A DNA stretch of 29,563 nt from Thermoplasmata archaeon. GTDB lineage: Archaea > Thermoplasmatota > E2 > DHVEG-1. Both the position numbers and the translations under genes were made by a program. The stretch covers positions 1 through 29,563 of the forward strand of contig DAOWFO010000010.1 in NCBI GenBank assembly GCA_030637965.1. The letters run 5' to 3'. The notes below the pieces were generated by a model. It did not search any database. It saw only the letters and a list, made by a program, of their open reading frames with translations, and was not told the DNA's origin. This document shows positions 7,202 through 14,292 of this stretch, in pieces (position 1 is the first letter of the stretch; every line of letters starts with the position of its first letter).

Positions 7202-7465
7202 TCACCTTGCTTTCTTTATCCTGTCTTCAGGTTTGTATGCAATTTTCAAACCGTTTATTTTTATTCCTTCTCTATTCTGTTTAAATTCAAATGTTGCAAT
7301 GTTCTTTGCAATTCTTTTATTCTTGTCATCTATTCTAATTAGGAAAGTATTTTTTGTTTCATCGATTATTATTCCTGCTCTTTTTACCCAACTAGGATCC
7401 TTACATTGGTTAACTTTTACGGGTAATCCGATTAACTCATCTCGTGCTAATGTTTTCTTATTCAT
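7202..7465 (-). CDS. rnp1: RNase P protein component 1 (Rpp29/Pop4)
   Basis: 87 residues. The protein matches archaeal Rpp29: DELIGLPVKVNQCKDPSWVK, then the Sm-like beta-barrel core GIIIDETKNTFLIRIDDKNK. Rpp29 is one of the archaeal RNase P proteins that support the catalytic RNA in removing 5' leaders from tRNA precursors, working as a pair with Rpp21. Its position between SUI1 and S17 is the standard one in euryarchaeal ribosomal clusters, which supports the call despite its small size. Confidence 0.94.
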   Translation of the reverse strand: MNKKTLARDELIGLPVKVNQCKDPSWVKRAGIIIDETKNTFLIRIDDKNKRIAKNIATFEFKQNREGIKINGLKIAYKPEDRIKKAR

Positions 7466-7519
7466 GATTCCTTCTCTTGGAAATTTCTGGTTGTTTCAAA
7501 TTTGGCTAATATCTTTCTT

Positions 7520-7819
7520 TTATGATACTTCAACCATGAAACCCATTTCTTCCAAAGTTTCCTTTACTTTTGTTCGATGATCTCCCTGAAGTTCTATCCT
7601 TCCGTCTTTTATTGTTCCACCGCTAGCACATTTTTTCTTAAGCTTTGTTATTAGCACGTCGATATCAAGATCGTTAGGATTTATTCCATCAACGACGGTC
7701 ATCATCTTTCCATATCGTCTTTTGTCAACGGTTATATCGATCTTCTGTTGTTCTCGTGCAATATCTTCACACACGCATAATTCCTTTGGAAGACCACATT
7801 TGGGGCATATATCACTCAT
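7520..7819 (-). CDS. Translation initiation factor eIF1/SUI1 homologue
   Basis: 99 residues. The C-terminal two thirds are the SUI1 domain, with MTVVDGINPNDLDIDVLITK, KKKCASGGTIKDGRIELQGD and HRTKVKETLEEMGF. It monitors start-codon recognition on the small subunit. The N-terminus carries Cys5, Cys8, Cys15 and Cys17 (CPKCGLPKELCVC), a likely small zinc knuckle found in many archaeal forms. It follows L29 directly: the stop of L29 and the ATG of this gene are adjacent. A gap of 54 bases before rnp1 shows no clear signal. Confidence 0.95.
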   Translation of the reverse strand: MSDICPKCGLPKELCVCEDIAREQQKIDITVDKRRYGKMMTVVDGINPNDLDIDVLITKLKKKCASGGTIKDGRIELQGDHRTKVKETLEEMGFMVEVS

Positions 7820-8020
7820 TTATTGTTCTCCTTCCTCCTGCATGATTGTAAGCATCCTAGCAATAGATGTTCGCAACTGCCTGATTTTACCAGGAGATGG
7901 TGGCGATCCACCCATTGCGGCAACCCCTTTCTCATGCATAAGTTCTCTTTTTAACTCTTCGAGTTTTTCACGTTTTTCTTCTGGAGTAAATTCTCTTATT
8001 TCTTTAGCTTTAATTGCCAT
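7820..8020 (-). CDS. rpl29: Ribosomal protein L29 (uL29)
   Basis: 66 residues forming the usual two-helix hairpin: KAKEIREFTPEEKREKLEEL and then PSPGKIRQLRTSIARMLTIM. uL29 lies at the peptide exit tunnel and helps dock signal recognition particle and chaperones. The insert HEKGVAAMGGSPPSPGKIR is typical of archaeal forms. Its ATG overlaps the S3 stop by one base (TAATG). Confidence 0.96.
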   Translation of the reverse strand: MAIKAKEIREFTPEEKREKLEELKRELMHEKGVAAMGGSPPSPGKIRQLRTSIARMLTIMQEEGEQ

Positions 8021-8883
8021 TATGAAACCTCTTCAAACAACTTCCCTAATTTCTTTATTATATTCTCGGCTGTTTTGCCACCGATACCCTCAATTAATGA
8101 AAGTTCTTTAATATTCATTTCATATACTTCTTCCAATGATTTAATACCAGCTTTTTCGAACTTTTTTACAATGGATGGTCCAATACCTGGTATATCTGTA
8201 AGTTTTTTAATATCGGTCTTTGTTTTTTCCTTTATCTTTTCTACCTTTTTTGTTACAGTATGTTCCTCTTTTGCTTTTTCTTCATCTGGTATTTTTATTG
8301 TAATTTCATCAGGTAATTTAACATCAGGTTTCATGATTCCAACTTTAACGCCTAACACTCCAGCTTTAAGTTTTGCCATTGCAAATCCCCTATCCATGAC
8401 TTCCTTTGCAGTTTCACCACAGTATTTAATATGTCCTTCTGTAAATTTTTCAGTTCTGTGTCTTGCTCCAGTGAGTTTTCCGGCAATTACTATTTGGCAA
8501 CCTCTTGCACCTGCACTCATGATCCGTCTAACGGTTGAATGTCCGGCACGTCTGAAGTGCCATCCTCTTTCAAGAGCTTCGGCAAGTTTTTCTGCCATTA
8601 TCTGTGCATTTAATAATGCCTTGCTTCCCGCTTCTTGGATTTCTATCTGCGGGTTATCCACATTAAATTTGTCTTTGATTTCTCCGGTTATCTCCTTTAT
8701 TTTACTCCCGCCTTTACCAATTACCATACCTGGTCGTTCGACCACTATGTTTATCCTCGTCCCCATTGGAGTTCTTTGAATAGTCATTCCACCGAATCCA
8801 GCACCCTCAACTTTTTTTATTAAGAATTCTTTGATTAGTATTCTATTTGTGCTTTCCCTTATAAATTTCCGTTCGCCCGCCAT
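8020..8883 (-). CDS. rps3: Ribosomal protein S3 (uS3) with C-terminal helix-hairpin-helix domain
   Basis: 287 residues. The N-terminal KH domain has the GMVIGKGGSKIKEI loop (GKGG at 56-59), and the C-terminal S3 domain follows with GCQIVIAGKLTGARHRTEKF. uS3 lines the mRNA entry tunnel. After a short Lys/Glu linker, the last 65 residues hold two helix-hairpin-helix units, LTDIPGIGPSIVKKFEKAGI and LSLIEGIGGKTAENIIKKL, which are not part of the core S3 fold. Archaeal S3 without such a domain is about 210-230 residues. The start overlaps the L22 stop by one base. Confidence 0.96.
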   Translation of the reverse strand: MAGERKFIRESTNRILIKEFLIKKVEGAGFGGMTIQRTPMGTRINIVVERPGMVIGKGGSKIKEITGEIKDKFNVDNPQIEIQEAGSKALLNAQIMAEKLAEALERGWHFRRAGHSTVRRIMSAGARGCQIVIAGKLTGARHRTEKFTEGHIKYCGETAKEVMDRGFAMAKLKAGVLGVKVGIMKPDVKLPDEITIKIPDEEKAKEEHTVTKKVEKIKEKTKTDIKKLTDIPGIGPSIVKKFEKAGIKSLEEVYEMNIKELSLIEGIGGKTAENIIKKLGKLFEEVS

Positions 8884-9329
8884 TACTCTACCTCTTCAAG
8901 GATTATTTCAATATTTGTTGTTTGTTTATTCTTGTCAGTAGCGCGTCCTTGTGCTCTTGGCATGATTCCTCTGATAATTCTACCTTTATATGTTGATATA
9001 TGAGATATTTTCATATTTTCCACGTCGAATCCTTTATACTCTGCATTATTTTCCGCATTTTCCAAGATTTTCAACATTTTACTAGCTGCCTTTTGAGGGT
9101 AGCTGCCAGGTCCTATTCCTTTTTGATGAGCTAATTTTCTTTTATGAAAAGCTGCTGGAAGGGGTCGTCTCAGTTCTATTATTTCCTCAAGGAATTTCTT
9201 TGCATTTTCAGTTTTCATTCCTTTAATAGCATAAGCTAGATTCATAGAATCTTTTGGTGAGCAATGTATTTCAAATCCATATGCTTTTGCTGATTTATTT
9301 GGATCTAATTCTATTGAATATCTTTGCAT
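8883..9329 (-). CDS. rpl22: Ribosomal protein L22 (uL22)
   Basis: 148 residues. Recognised by KAYGFEIHCSPKDSMNLAYA near the start, the archaeal segment PLPAAFHKRKLAHQKGIGPG, and the C-terminal hairpin with RGIMPRAQGRATDKNKQT. The hairpin reaches into the nascent-chain tunnel and forms part of the constriction. It is 6 bases after S19 and overlaps S3 by one base. Confidence 0.97.
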   Translation of the reverse strand: MQRYSIELDPNKSAKAYGFEIHCSPKDSMNLAYAIKGMKTENAKKFLEEIIELRRPLPAAFHKRKLAHQKGIGPGSYPQKAASKMLKILENAENNAEYKGFDVENMKISHISTYKGRIIRGIMPRAQGRATDKNKQTTNIEIILEEVE

Positions 9330-9335
9330 TTTACA

Positions 9336-9794
9336 TCACTTCAAAGGCATAAATTTAGATGATCTAGTGGCGCCAACACCAGGTCCAGTATGTTTCACTT
9401 TCTTTCGTGTTAGTGCAAATTCACCGAAATAATGTCCTATCATATCTGGTTGTATATCTATTCGCTGAAATTCATTACCATTGTGTACGTCTATTTTATG
9501 TCCTACAAAGCTTGGTAGTATTACCATGTCTCTTAGATGTGTTTTTATAACGTCTCCTTTTTCTGCTTTTTCAATATCATGAAGTAATTTTTCTTGCCCC
9601 TTAGTTAAACCTCTATTTAATGACCGTCTAATTCTAGAGGGAAGCAAAGGCAATAGTTCATCATTCGAAAGTTTTTGCAATTCTTCGATAGATAAACCAC
9701 GATACCTAAATTCCTTTTTACGTACCTCTATCTTCTTTCTTTTAGCTTTCCTTCTACTTCTTGATGAACTTTTAAAACTGGCTTTCTTTGCCAT
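9336..9794 (-). CDS. rps19: Ribosomal protein S19 (uS19)
   Basis: 152 residues. Very basic N-terminus (SSSRSRRKAKRKKIEVRKKE), then the archaeal FRYRGLSIEELQKLSNDELL segment. The C-terminal RNA-binding core reads LRDMVILPSFVGHKIDVHNG and PDMIGHYFGEFALTRKKVKH. uS19 is in the head of the small subunit near the A-site finger. It ends KHTGPGVGATRSSKFMPLK as in other archaea. A GGAGGTAAATTAT sequence leads into its ATG. Confidence 0.97.
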   Translation of the reverse strand: MAKKASFKSSSRSRRKAKRKKIEVRKKEFRYRGLSIEELQKLSNDELLPLLPSRIRRSLNRGLTKGQEKLLHDIEKAEKGDVIKTHLRDMVILPSFVGHKIDVHNGNEFQRIDIQPDMIGHYFGEFALTRKKVKHTGPGVGATRSSKFMPLK

Positions 9795-9799
9795 ATAAT

Positions 9800-10504
9800 T
9801 TACCTCCTACCAGTTCTTTTTGCAGCAACACTTCCAACCTTTCTACCGGGAGATGCGCCGCGCTTAACGGTATACGGTTTACCAACATGTTGATGGCCAC
9901 CACCACCATGAGGGTGAGCAACAGCATTCATTGCAACTCCCCTAACAACCGGATATTGTTTTCCCCTTCCTCTATAGGCATGATATTTTTTTCCTGCTTT
10001 TAGAAAAGGCTTATCTTTTCTTCCACCTCCAGATAGTACACCTATTGTGGCTCTACATGATGATTGTATTGTCTTGAATTGACCTGACGGAAGTCTAATA
10101 ACTGTTTTTGTAGATTGATGTGTTACAACAGTTGCATTACCTCCACCAGCACGCACGAGTTTGCCTCCATCTCCTGGTGATATTTCAATATTATAAATCG
10201 GAAAACCCTCGTCAATTTTACCAACAGGTAATACATTACCAATTTTTGCTTCGCCTTTTTTATCTGTATACTTAATTTTATCTCCAACTTTAATTCCTTC
10301 AGGTGCTAGAATTAATATCTTTTTATTATTTTCAAATTTGACTTTTGCCAAAGGGGTTGTGTGTCCTGGATCATGAATTATATCTTCAATTATACCTTTT
10401 CCTTTTTTCTGTAAATATTTGACTTTTCCTCTAAACCTATGAGTTGGAGCACTGTATCTACCCTTATTTCTTCCACGGCGTTGTTGTATTAATTTTTTAC
10501 CCAT
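9800..10504 (-). CDS. rpl2: Ribosomal protein L2 (uL2)
   Basis: 234 residues, the archaeal length. The OB domain is followed by the SH3-like domain with GDGGKLVRAGGGNATVVTHQ. The C-terminal loop VRGVAMNAVAHPHGGGGHQH contains the histidine region close to the peptidyl-transferase centre. uL2 is required for subunit joining and peptide bond formation. The N-terminus GKKLIQQRRGRNKGRY matches archaeal uL2. It lies 5 bases ahead of S19 and 11 bases after L23. Confidence 0.98.
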   Translation of the reverse strand: MGKKLIQQRRGRNKGRYSAPTHRFRGKVKYLQKKGKGIIEDIIHDPGHTTPLAKVKFENNKKILILAPEGIKVGDKIKYTDKKGEAKIGNVLPVGKIDEGFPIYNIEISPGDGGKLVRAGGGNATVVTHQSTKTVIRLPSGQFKTIQSSCRATIGVLSGGGRKDKPFLKAGKKYHAYRGRGKQYPVVRGVAMNAVAHPHGGGGHQHVGKPYTVKRGASPGRKVGSVAAKRTGRR

Positions 10505-10515
10505 ATTTTTTACCT

Positions 10516-10773
10516 CTAGAATATTCCAATCCTCATACCAATGTCTTCAGCTTTAAAATCGGGTGTAAAAGTTATGATTGCATGTTTACCATTTTTCGTA
10601 ATCTTGGTATTTACATATTTTACTTCAACTTCAAACATTTTTTCAATAGCTTCTTTTATTTGCTTTTTATTCGCTCTTCTTTTTACTACGAATTCTAAAG
10701 CATTTTTCTTTTCCATTAGATTCATTGTTTTTTCAGTAACAAAAGGATGATAAAGTATATCATAAGGATCCAT
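10516..10773 (-). CDS. rpl23: Ribosomal protein L23 (uL23)
   Basis: 85 residues. PYDILYHPFVTEKTMNLMEK is the conserved start, then LEFVVKRRANKKQIKEAIEK and the C-terminal VKYVNTKITKNGKHAIITF. uL23 is at the tunnel exit and is a main docking site for signal recognition particle and the translocon. The length is normal for archaea. Its ATG overlaps the L4 stop by one base (TAATG). Confidence 0.97.
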   Translation of the reverse strand: MDPYDILYHPFVTEKTMNLMEKKNALEFVVKRRANKKQIKEAIEKMFEVEVKYVNTKITKNGKHAIITFTPDFKAEDIGMRIGIF

Positions 10774-11534
10774 TACTTGTTGCCTCCCATTTTCTTCAAT
10801 GCAGTTTTAGTAAAAACTGTAAGCCTACCCGCGTCTCCTCCAGGTGCAAGGTGTTCGATATTCATCTCGTTTAACTTAATAATATCAATGCCAAGTAAAT
10901 TATTAGAACTTTTTTTAATATCATCTTTTGTTGAGACGATTAGGATAGATTTTGGGATTTTGTATTTCCTTCCTCTTCTCTTACCCTTCCCAGCTCGAAT
11001 ATGTTTTCCGCTGTTAGCACGTAAAACGTCGTCATAGATTCCCATCTTATCAAACGCATTAATTACTTCCTTTGTCTTCTTAATATTCTCAAATTTATCA
11101 TCAATAATAATTGGTAATGTTAATTTATTATCAAATTTATGACCTCTTTTAGAAACTAATTCTTTATCGGCTGTTGCTGCAATCGCTGATTTGCATGCAA
11201 TTTGTTTTTCCTTTTTGTTCATCTTTTCCTTCCAGTTTCTTTCTGCTCTTGGTGGATGAGCTCTTCTACCTCCTACAACACATGGAGCTAATGCTGCTCT
11301 TCTACCTTGTGTAAGTCTTGGAACACGGGATGAACCACGTCCTTTTCCAACCGAGGCTGTTGCATGTTTTGTACCTGCCAAAGGATTTGCACCGTAAGGT
11401 TGTCTTTTATTTGAGTGAAGAACATTGAATGTTTTTCTGATTATATCTGGTCGATAAACAGTATTGAACACTTCTGGTAGATCGATTTTTTCCTTTTCAG
11501 TTCCATCTAATCCATAAACATTTACCTTGACCAT
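10773..11534 (-). CDS. rpl4: Ribosomal protein L4 (uL4)
   Basis: 253 residues. The tunnel-lining loop is clear in ASVGKGRGSSRVPRLTQGRR and GGRRAHPPRAERNWKEKMNK, followed by the RNA-binding core with the archaeal GKGKRRGRKYKIPKSILIV. The C-terminus ends EHLAPGGDAGRLTVFTKTAL. uL4 shapes the nascent-chain tunnel with uL22; in bacteria it also controls the S10 operon. It starts 4 bases after the L3 stop. Confidence 0.97.
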   Translation of the reverse strand: MVKVNVYGLDGTEKEKIDLPEVFNTVYRPDIIRKTFNVLHSNKRQPYGANPLAGTKHATASVGKGRGSSRVPRLTQGRRAALAPCVVGGRRAHPPRAERNWKEKMNKKEKQIACKSAIAATADKELVSKRGHKFDNKLTLPIIIDDKFENIKKTKEVINAFDKMGIYDDVLRANSGKHIRAGKGKRRGRKYKIPKSILIVSTKDDIKKSSNNLLGIDIIKLNEMNIEHLAPGGDAGRLTVFTKTALKKMGGNK

Positions 11535-11538
11535 GATC

Positions 11539-12531
11539 TTATACTCCTTGTTTACTTGTTGTGGATATGTAGCTTATCTCTGGTTTCTCTACTTCAACAC
11601 CACGTTTGTATCTTATTGCATCTCTCATACTTATCAATCGTTTTGTAGGACCAGGAATAGAGCCATGAATGAGAACATATGAGTTTCTTACAAGACCATA
11701 ATGTGGGAAACCACCATTTGGATTGATATCCTCTCCTTTTTCACCAATTTTCAAAATACGCTTGTTATATTCAGTTCGTTGATGATAACCCATTTGACCA
11801 GCTTGAGGAACGGTTGCCTGTATCCAGTTTGGATGCCATGATCCAGCAGTACCTATCATTCTACGATGTTTTGAATTTTTATGAGTTAAAAGTTTAACAC
11901 CCCACCTCTTGACATGGCCTTGAAAACCTTTTCCCGTGGTAACTGCAATAATATCAAGCATGTCTCCCTCTGTTATAGCATCATTTACTTTTAATTCTTT
12001 ACCAAGGATTTTTTTTGAATATTCTATCTGTTCTTCAATACTTCCACCGCTTACTCTCATCTCCCGGATCTCAGGAGTTTTCTTTGGTATACTTGTAACA
12101 AGTTTTGGTTGAGTGTATACTAAAACACGAATTTCGTCAGCATCTTTTGAGAAATCCCAATTTTTCTTTTTATTTTTCTTATTTAAAGGCAATCTTTTAG
12201 ATAATTCTGAATCTGGCTTTTCGGCCCATATCTCTCCAGTTGATTGTAATCCACTTATTGATTTTCCGTAAGTTCTAACGGCAGCTATCTTTATTGGCGG
12301 TGCTTCAACTACTGAAACAGGCATTATTACTTCTCTTCCAGATGTAGTTGAGGTTGGCCTATAATCTACGATAAAGGCATGAGTCATACCTGCCTTGTAT
12401 CCTAGGAAACCCTGAATCTTTGGTTTATCTCCTCCTTCCGGCCAACTTTTTATATGTGGTGTTTCTGCTCTGGCTCTTTTACGAGGCGAATAGCCCATAG
12501 ACCCTCTTCTCGGATGATGTCTCTTAGACAT
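11539..12531 (-). CDS. rpl3: Ribosomal protein L3 (uL3)
   Basis: 330 residues, the expected archaeal length, and the first gene of the cluster. MSKRHHPRRGSMGYSPRKRA is the archaeal/eukaryotic start. The central finger region reads GKGFQGHVKRWGVKLLTHKN, then GTAGSWHPNWIQATVPQAGQ and MGYHQRTEYNKRILKIG. uL3 reaches the peptidyl-transferase centre and is an early assembly protein. A GAGAGGAT site precedes the ATG, and a TATA-like element lies about 45 bases upstream. Confidence 0.98.
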   Translation of the reverse strand: MSKRHHPRRGSMGYSPRKRARAETPHIKSWPEGGDKPKIQGFLGYKAGMTHAFIVDYRPTSTTSGREVIMPVSVVEAPPIKIAAVRTYGKSISGLQSTGEIWAEKPDSELSKRLPLNKKNKKKNWDFSKDADEIRVLVYTQPKLVTSIPKKTPEIREMRVSGGSIEEQIEYSKKILGKELKVNDAITEGDMLDIIAVTTGKGFQGHVKRWGVKLLTHKNSKHRRMIGTAGSWHPNWIQATVPQAGQMGYHQRTEYNKRILKIGEKGEDINPNGGFPHYGLVRNSYVLIHGSIPGPTKRLISMRDAIRYKRGVEVEKPEISYISTTSKQGV

Positions 12532-12574
12532 AGCATATCCTCTCTGTCATTTTTCTAATGTTGATAGTTTTCTT

Positions 12575-12582
12575 GTTTATAT
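12575..12582 (-). promoter_or_regulatory. TATA-like element, proximal promoter of the ribosomal cluster
   Basis: The minus strand reads ATATAAAC in the context GATACAATATAAACAAG. A start about 25 bases downstream is near 12550, giving a leader of about 20 bases that contains the GAGAGGAT site for L3. Good spacing makes it the best candidate for the main promoter. Confidence 0.5.
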
Positions 12583-12605
12583 TGTATCCAAACCGTGACA
12601 TTTCA

Positions 12606-12637
12606 CAAACGGCTAAAAATATTAACCGAACCGTTTG
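12606..12637. repeat. 7-bp inverted repeat upstream of L3
   Basis: CAAACGG at 12606-12612 pairs with CCGTTTG at 12631-12637 across an 18-base AT-rich loop. If transcription starts from the distal TATA box (12708-12716), this would be a hairpin in the leader. If it starts from the proximal box (12575-12582), it lies upstream as a possible protein-binding site. Confidence 0.45.
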
Positions 12638-12707
12638 ATACCGGGATTCATCGAAGAATTGCCCAATGAATGTCTGGTATGGATAGGGAATACGCATAAA
12701 TGAAATC

Positions 12708-12716
12708 ATATATAAA
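12708..12716 (-). promoter_or_regulatory. TATA-like element, possible distal promoter of the ribosomal cluster
   Basis: The minus strand reads TTTATATAT. Initiation about 25 bases downstream would give a leader of about 150 bases before L3 that includes the inverted repeat at 12606-12637. AT-rich surroundings make chance matches likely. Confidence 0.3.
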
Positions 12717-12880
12717 TGTTATTGCTTGATCTGATTTAGGTTGATATTCACTTGTTTAATGGCTTGATTAAAATTATTCTTTTTATGAGATAACAGATTT
12801 CCTAAATTATTGATTTAAAAATATAATATTTTGAAAAATTTTGTGAGGGGTGGATTAAATTTCATAACTTTATCGATAGG

Positions 12881-12919
12881 TAAATAATTTATGTTTTACT
12901 TCTTCGTTAAATAATTTAT
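12881..12919. repeat. Direct repeat of a 12-mer upstream of asnA
   Basis: TAAATAATTTAT occurs at 12881-12892 and again at 12908-12919, 27 bases apart start to start. It lies 77-115 bases before the asnA TATA box. It could be a regulator site, but the word is AT-only in an AT-rich gap. Confidence 0.35.
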
Positions 12920-12995
12920 ATAATATATTAATTTAAAACTTATGTTTATAAATCAATCAGATACAAAAAATATAAAATATGATATATGATAAAAG

Positions 12996-13003
12996 CTTAA
13001 ATA
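12996..13003 (+). promoter_or_regulatory. TATA-like element before asnA
   Basis: The sequence CTTAAATA is a good archaeal TATA match. Initiation about 25 bases downstream falls near 13022-13028. This lies past the ATG at 13015 and just before the AGGAGTG ribosome site (13026-13032), and so supports the ATG at 13039 as the real start. Confidence 0.5.
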
Positions 13004-13038
13004 CTATATTTTGAATGCCAGGAAAAGGAGTGACTACT

Positions 13039-14166
13039 ATGTTAGACAAGACAGAAGATCTGGCTGGACCAGGAATCGGTAACTATAATGAAATAAAAAA
13101 CATCCTACCACAAGATTACAATTTTATATTGTCCAAGAAGGAGACACAGAAAGCCATCTTTTCAGTTAAAAATTATATAGAAGAGAACCTATGCAATGAA
13201 CTCAACCTTATGAGAGTCGAGTGTCCACTGATTGTAGACAAAGATAGTGGAGTAAATGATTATCTTGATAGAGATGGATCACGTACGCCAGTAGAATTTA
13301 AATGTGGTTTAGGATTGGAGAAACCTATACAAACTCAAGTAGTTCAGGCAGTGACAAAATGGAAACGAATGGCTTTAAAACAATTTAACATGAAATCAGA
13401 TGAGGGACTTTATACAGATATGAGAGCGATTAGGAAGGATTATTTCCTCGATCATGATCATAGTTCATATGTGGATCAATGGGATTGGGAAAAAGTAATA
13501 ACCCCTGATTTAAGAAATCTTGATTATTTAAAAGATATTGTATCAAAAATCTGGAAGGTTTTTAAAGGAGCTGAGAAATTCATCCAGAATCAATATCCCC
13601 AACTTAAGTCAGAAAAATATGAAAATCTCCCAGATAAATTAACGTTTCTCCATGCTGAAGAAATCCTTGATATGTACCCAGATCTTCCTCGTAAACAGCG
13701 AGAAACGGAGATTCTTCAAAAGCACTCTGCCGTTTTTATTATAGGAATTGGTTGGCCGCTTGAAGATGGCTATCCACATGAAATGAGAGCAGCTGACTAT
13801 GATGACTGGGTAACTGAAACGGTGTCCAATAACGGCAAACCTATGCATGGACTTAATGGAGATATTCTTGTTTGGAATCCAGTAACGCAACGTCGCCATG
13901 AATTAACATCGATGGGAATTCGAGTCACCAAAGAAACACTAAATAAACAATTGGAAATGTCTGGGCAACTTGATTTTCTAGATATGCCATATCATAAGGC
14001 TATCTTAAATGATGAAATTCCCCTTAGCATTGGTGGTGGTATTGGTCAATCCCGTTTGTATATGCTTCTTCTCAAGAAAGCTCATCTTGGAGAGTGTAGT
14101 GTTACGGTATGGCCAAAGATACTTAGGAATATATGTGAAGAGAAAAATATCCATGTCTTAGAGTAA
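13039..14166 (+). CDS. asnA: Aspartate--ammonia ligase (asparagine synthetase A)
   Basis: Makes asparagine from aspartate, ammonia and ATP through an aspartyl-AMP intermediate; the fold is related to class II aminoacyl-tRNA synthetases. The chain follows the bacterial enzyme through DEGLYTDMRAIR (121-132), SVYVDQWDWE-like SSYVDQWDWE (142-151), RAADYDDW (250-257), GLNGDILVWNP (271-281), SSMGIRV-like TSMGIRV (290-296) and the motif-3-like IGGGIGQSRLYMLLL (331-345). I chose the ATG at 13039 because AGGAGTG lies six bases upstream and the TATA box predicts a start of transcription after the ATG at 13015. It has 375 residues against about 330 in E. coli, with an N-terminal extension of about 35 residues. 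The similarity to bacterial AsnA suggests transfer. T-rich sequence follows the gene. Confidence 0.94.
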   Translation: MLDKTEDLAGPGIGNYNEIKNILPQDYNFILSKKETQKAIFSVKNYIEENLCNELNLMRVECPLIVDKDSGVNDYLDRDGSRTPVEFKCGLGLEKPIQTQVVQAVTKWKRMALKQFNMKSDEGLYTDMRAIRKDYFLDHDHSSYVDQWDWEKVITPDLRNLDYLKDIVSKIWKVFKGAEKFIQNQYPQLKSEKYENLPDKLTFLHAEEILDMYPDLPRKQRETEILQKHSAVFIIGIGWPLEDGYPHEMRAADYDDWVTETVSNNGKPMHGLNGDILVWNPVTQRRHELTSMGIRVTKETLNKQLEMSGQLDFLDMPYHKAILNDEIPLSIGGGIGQSRLYMLLLKKAHLGECSVTVWPKILRNICEEKNIHVLE

Positions 14167-14178
14167 TTTATGGAAATA

Positions 14179-14201
14179 TCATTTTCTCTATTATTTTTAT
14201 A
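14179..14201 (+). terminator. T-rich stretch after asnA
   Basis: The sequence just past the asnA stop contains TTTTCTCTATTATTTTTAT. T-rich runs on the coding strand are the common archaeal termination signal. The convergent epimerase gene ends 92 bases further on. Confidence 0.3.
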
Positions 14202-14292
14202 TGATTTAAAATACATATCAATAGGAATTTCAATACAAATAACTTAATCCTCAAATGATCAATTGTTTAAGAATAAAAATTTAGACATTATA

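Larger units (their letters stand above)
12532..13038. other. 507-base divergent intergenic region between L3 and asnA
   Basis: This AT-rich gap carries promoters for both directions. Going minus towards L3 there are TATA-like boxes at 12575-12582 and 12708-12716, with a 7-bp inverted repeat between them (12606-12637). Going plus towards asnA there is a TATA-like box at 12996-13003 and a ribosome site at 13026-13032. A 12-base direct repeat (TAAATAATTTAT) occurs at 12881-12892 and 12908-12919. I see no convincing protein gene or tRNA in it. Confidence 0.7.

Noticed and set aside
7202..7819. RNase P protein and eIF1 genes within a ribosomal cluster as a novelty
   Set aside because: This arrangement between L29 and S17 is a well-known feature of euryarchaeal ribosomal clusters.
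8075..8779. Long plus-strand frame (234 codons) opposite S3
   Set aside because: Shadow of the conserved S3 gene on the other strand; Ser/Phe/Ile-rich antisense product without motif.
12524..12709. A 61-codon minus-strand frame upstream of and overlapping the L3 start
   Set aside because: It spans the proximal TATA box and the inverted repeat, has no ribosome site, and its product shows no protein-like pattern. It is better explained as leader or promoter sequence.
13015..13038. Upstream ATG for asnA adding eight residues
   Set aside because: The ribosome site AGGAGTG at 13026-13032 lies after it and the TATA box predicts initiation near 13022-13028, so the ATG at 13039 is preferred.
14167..14292. 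Possible RNA gene in the asnA-epimerase gap
   Set aside because: The gap is AT-rich with no stable stem or tRNA-like pattern; it fits a convergent terminator region.
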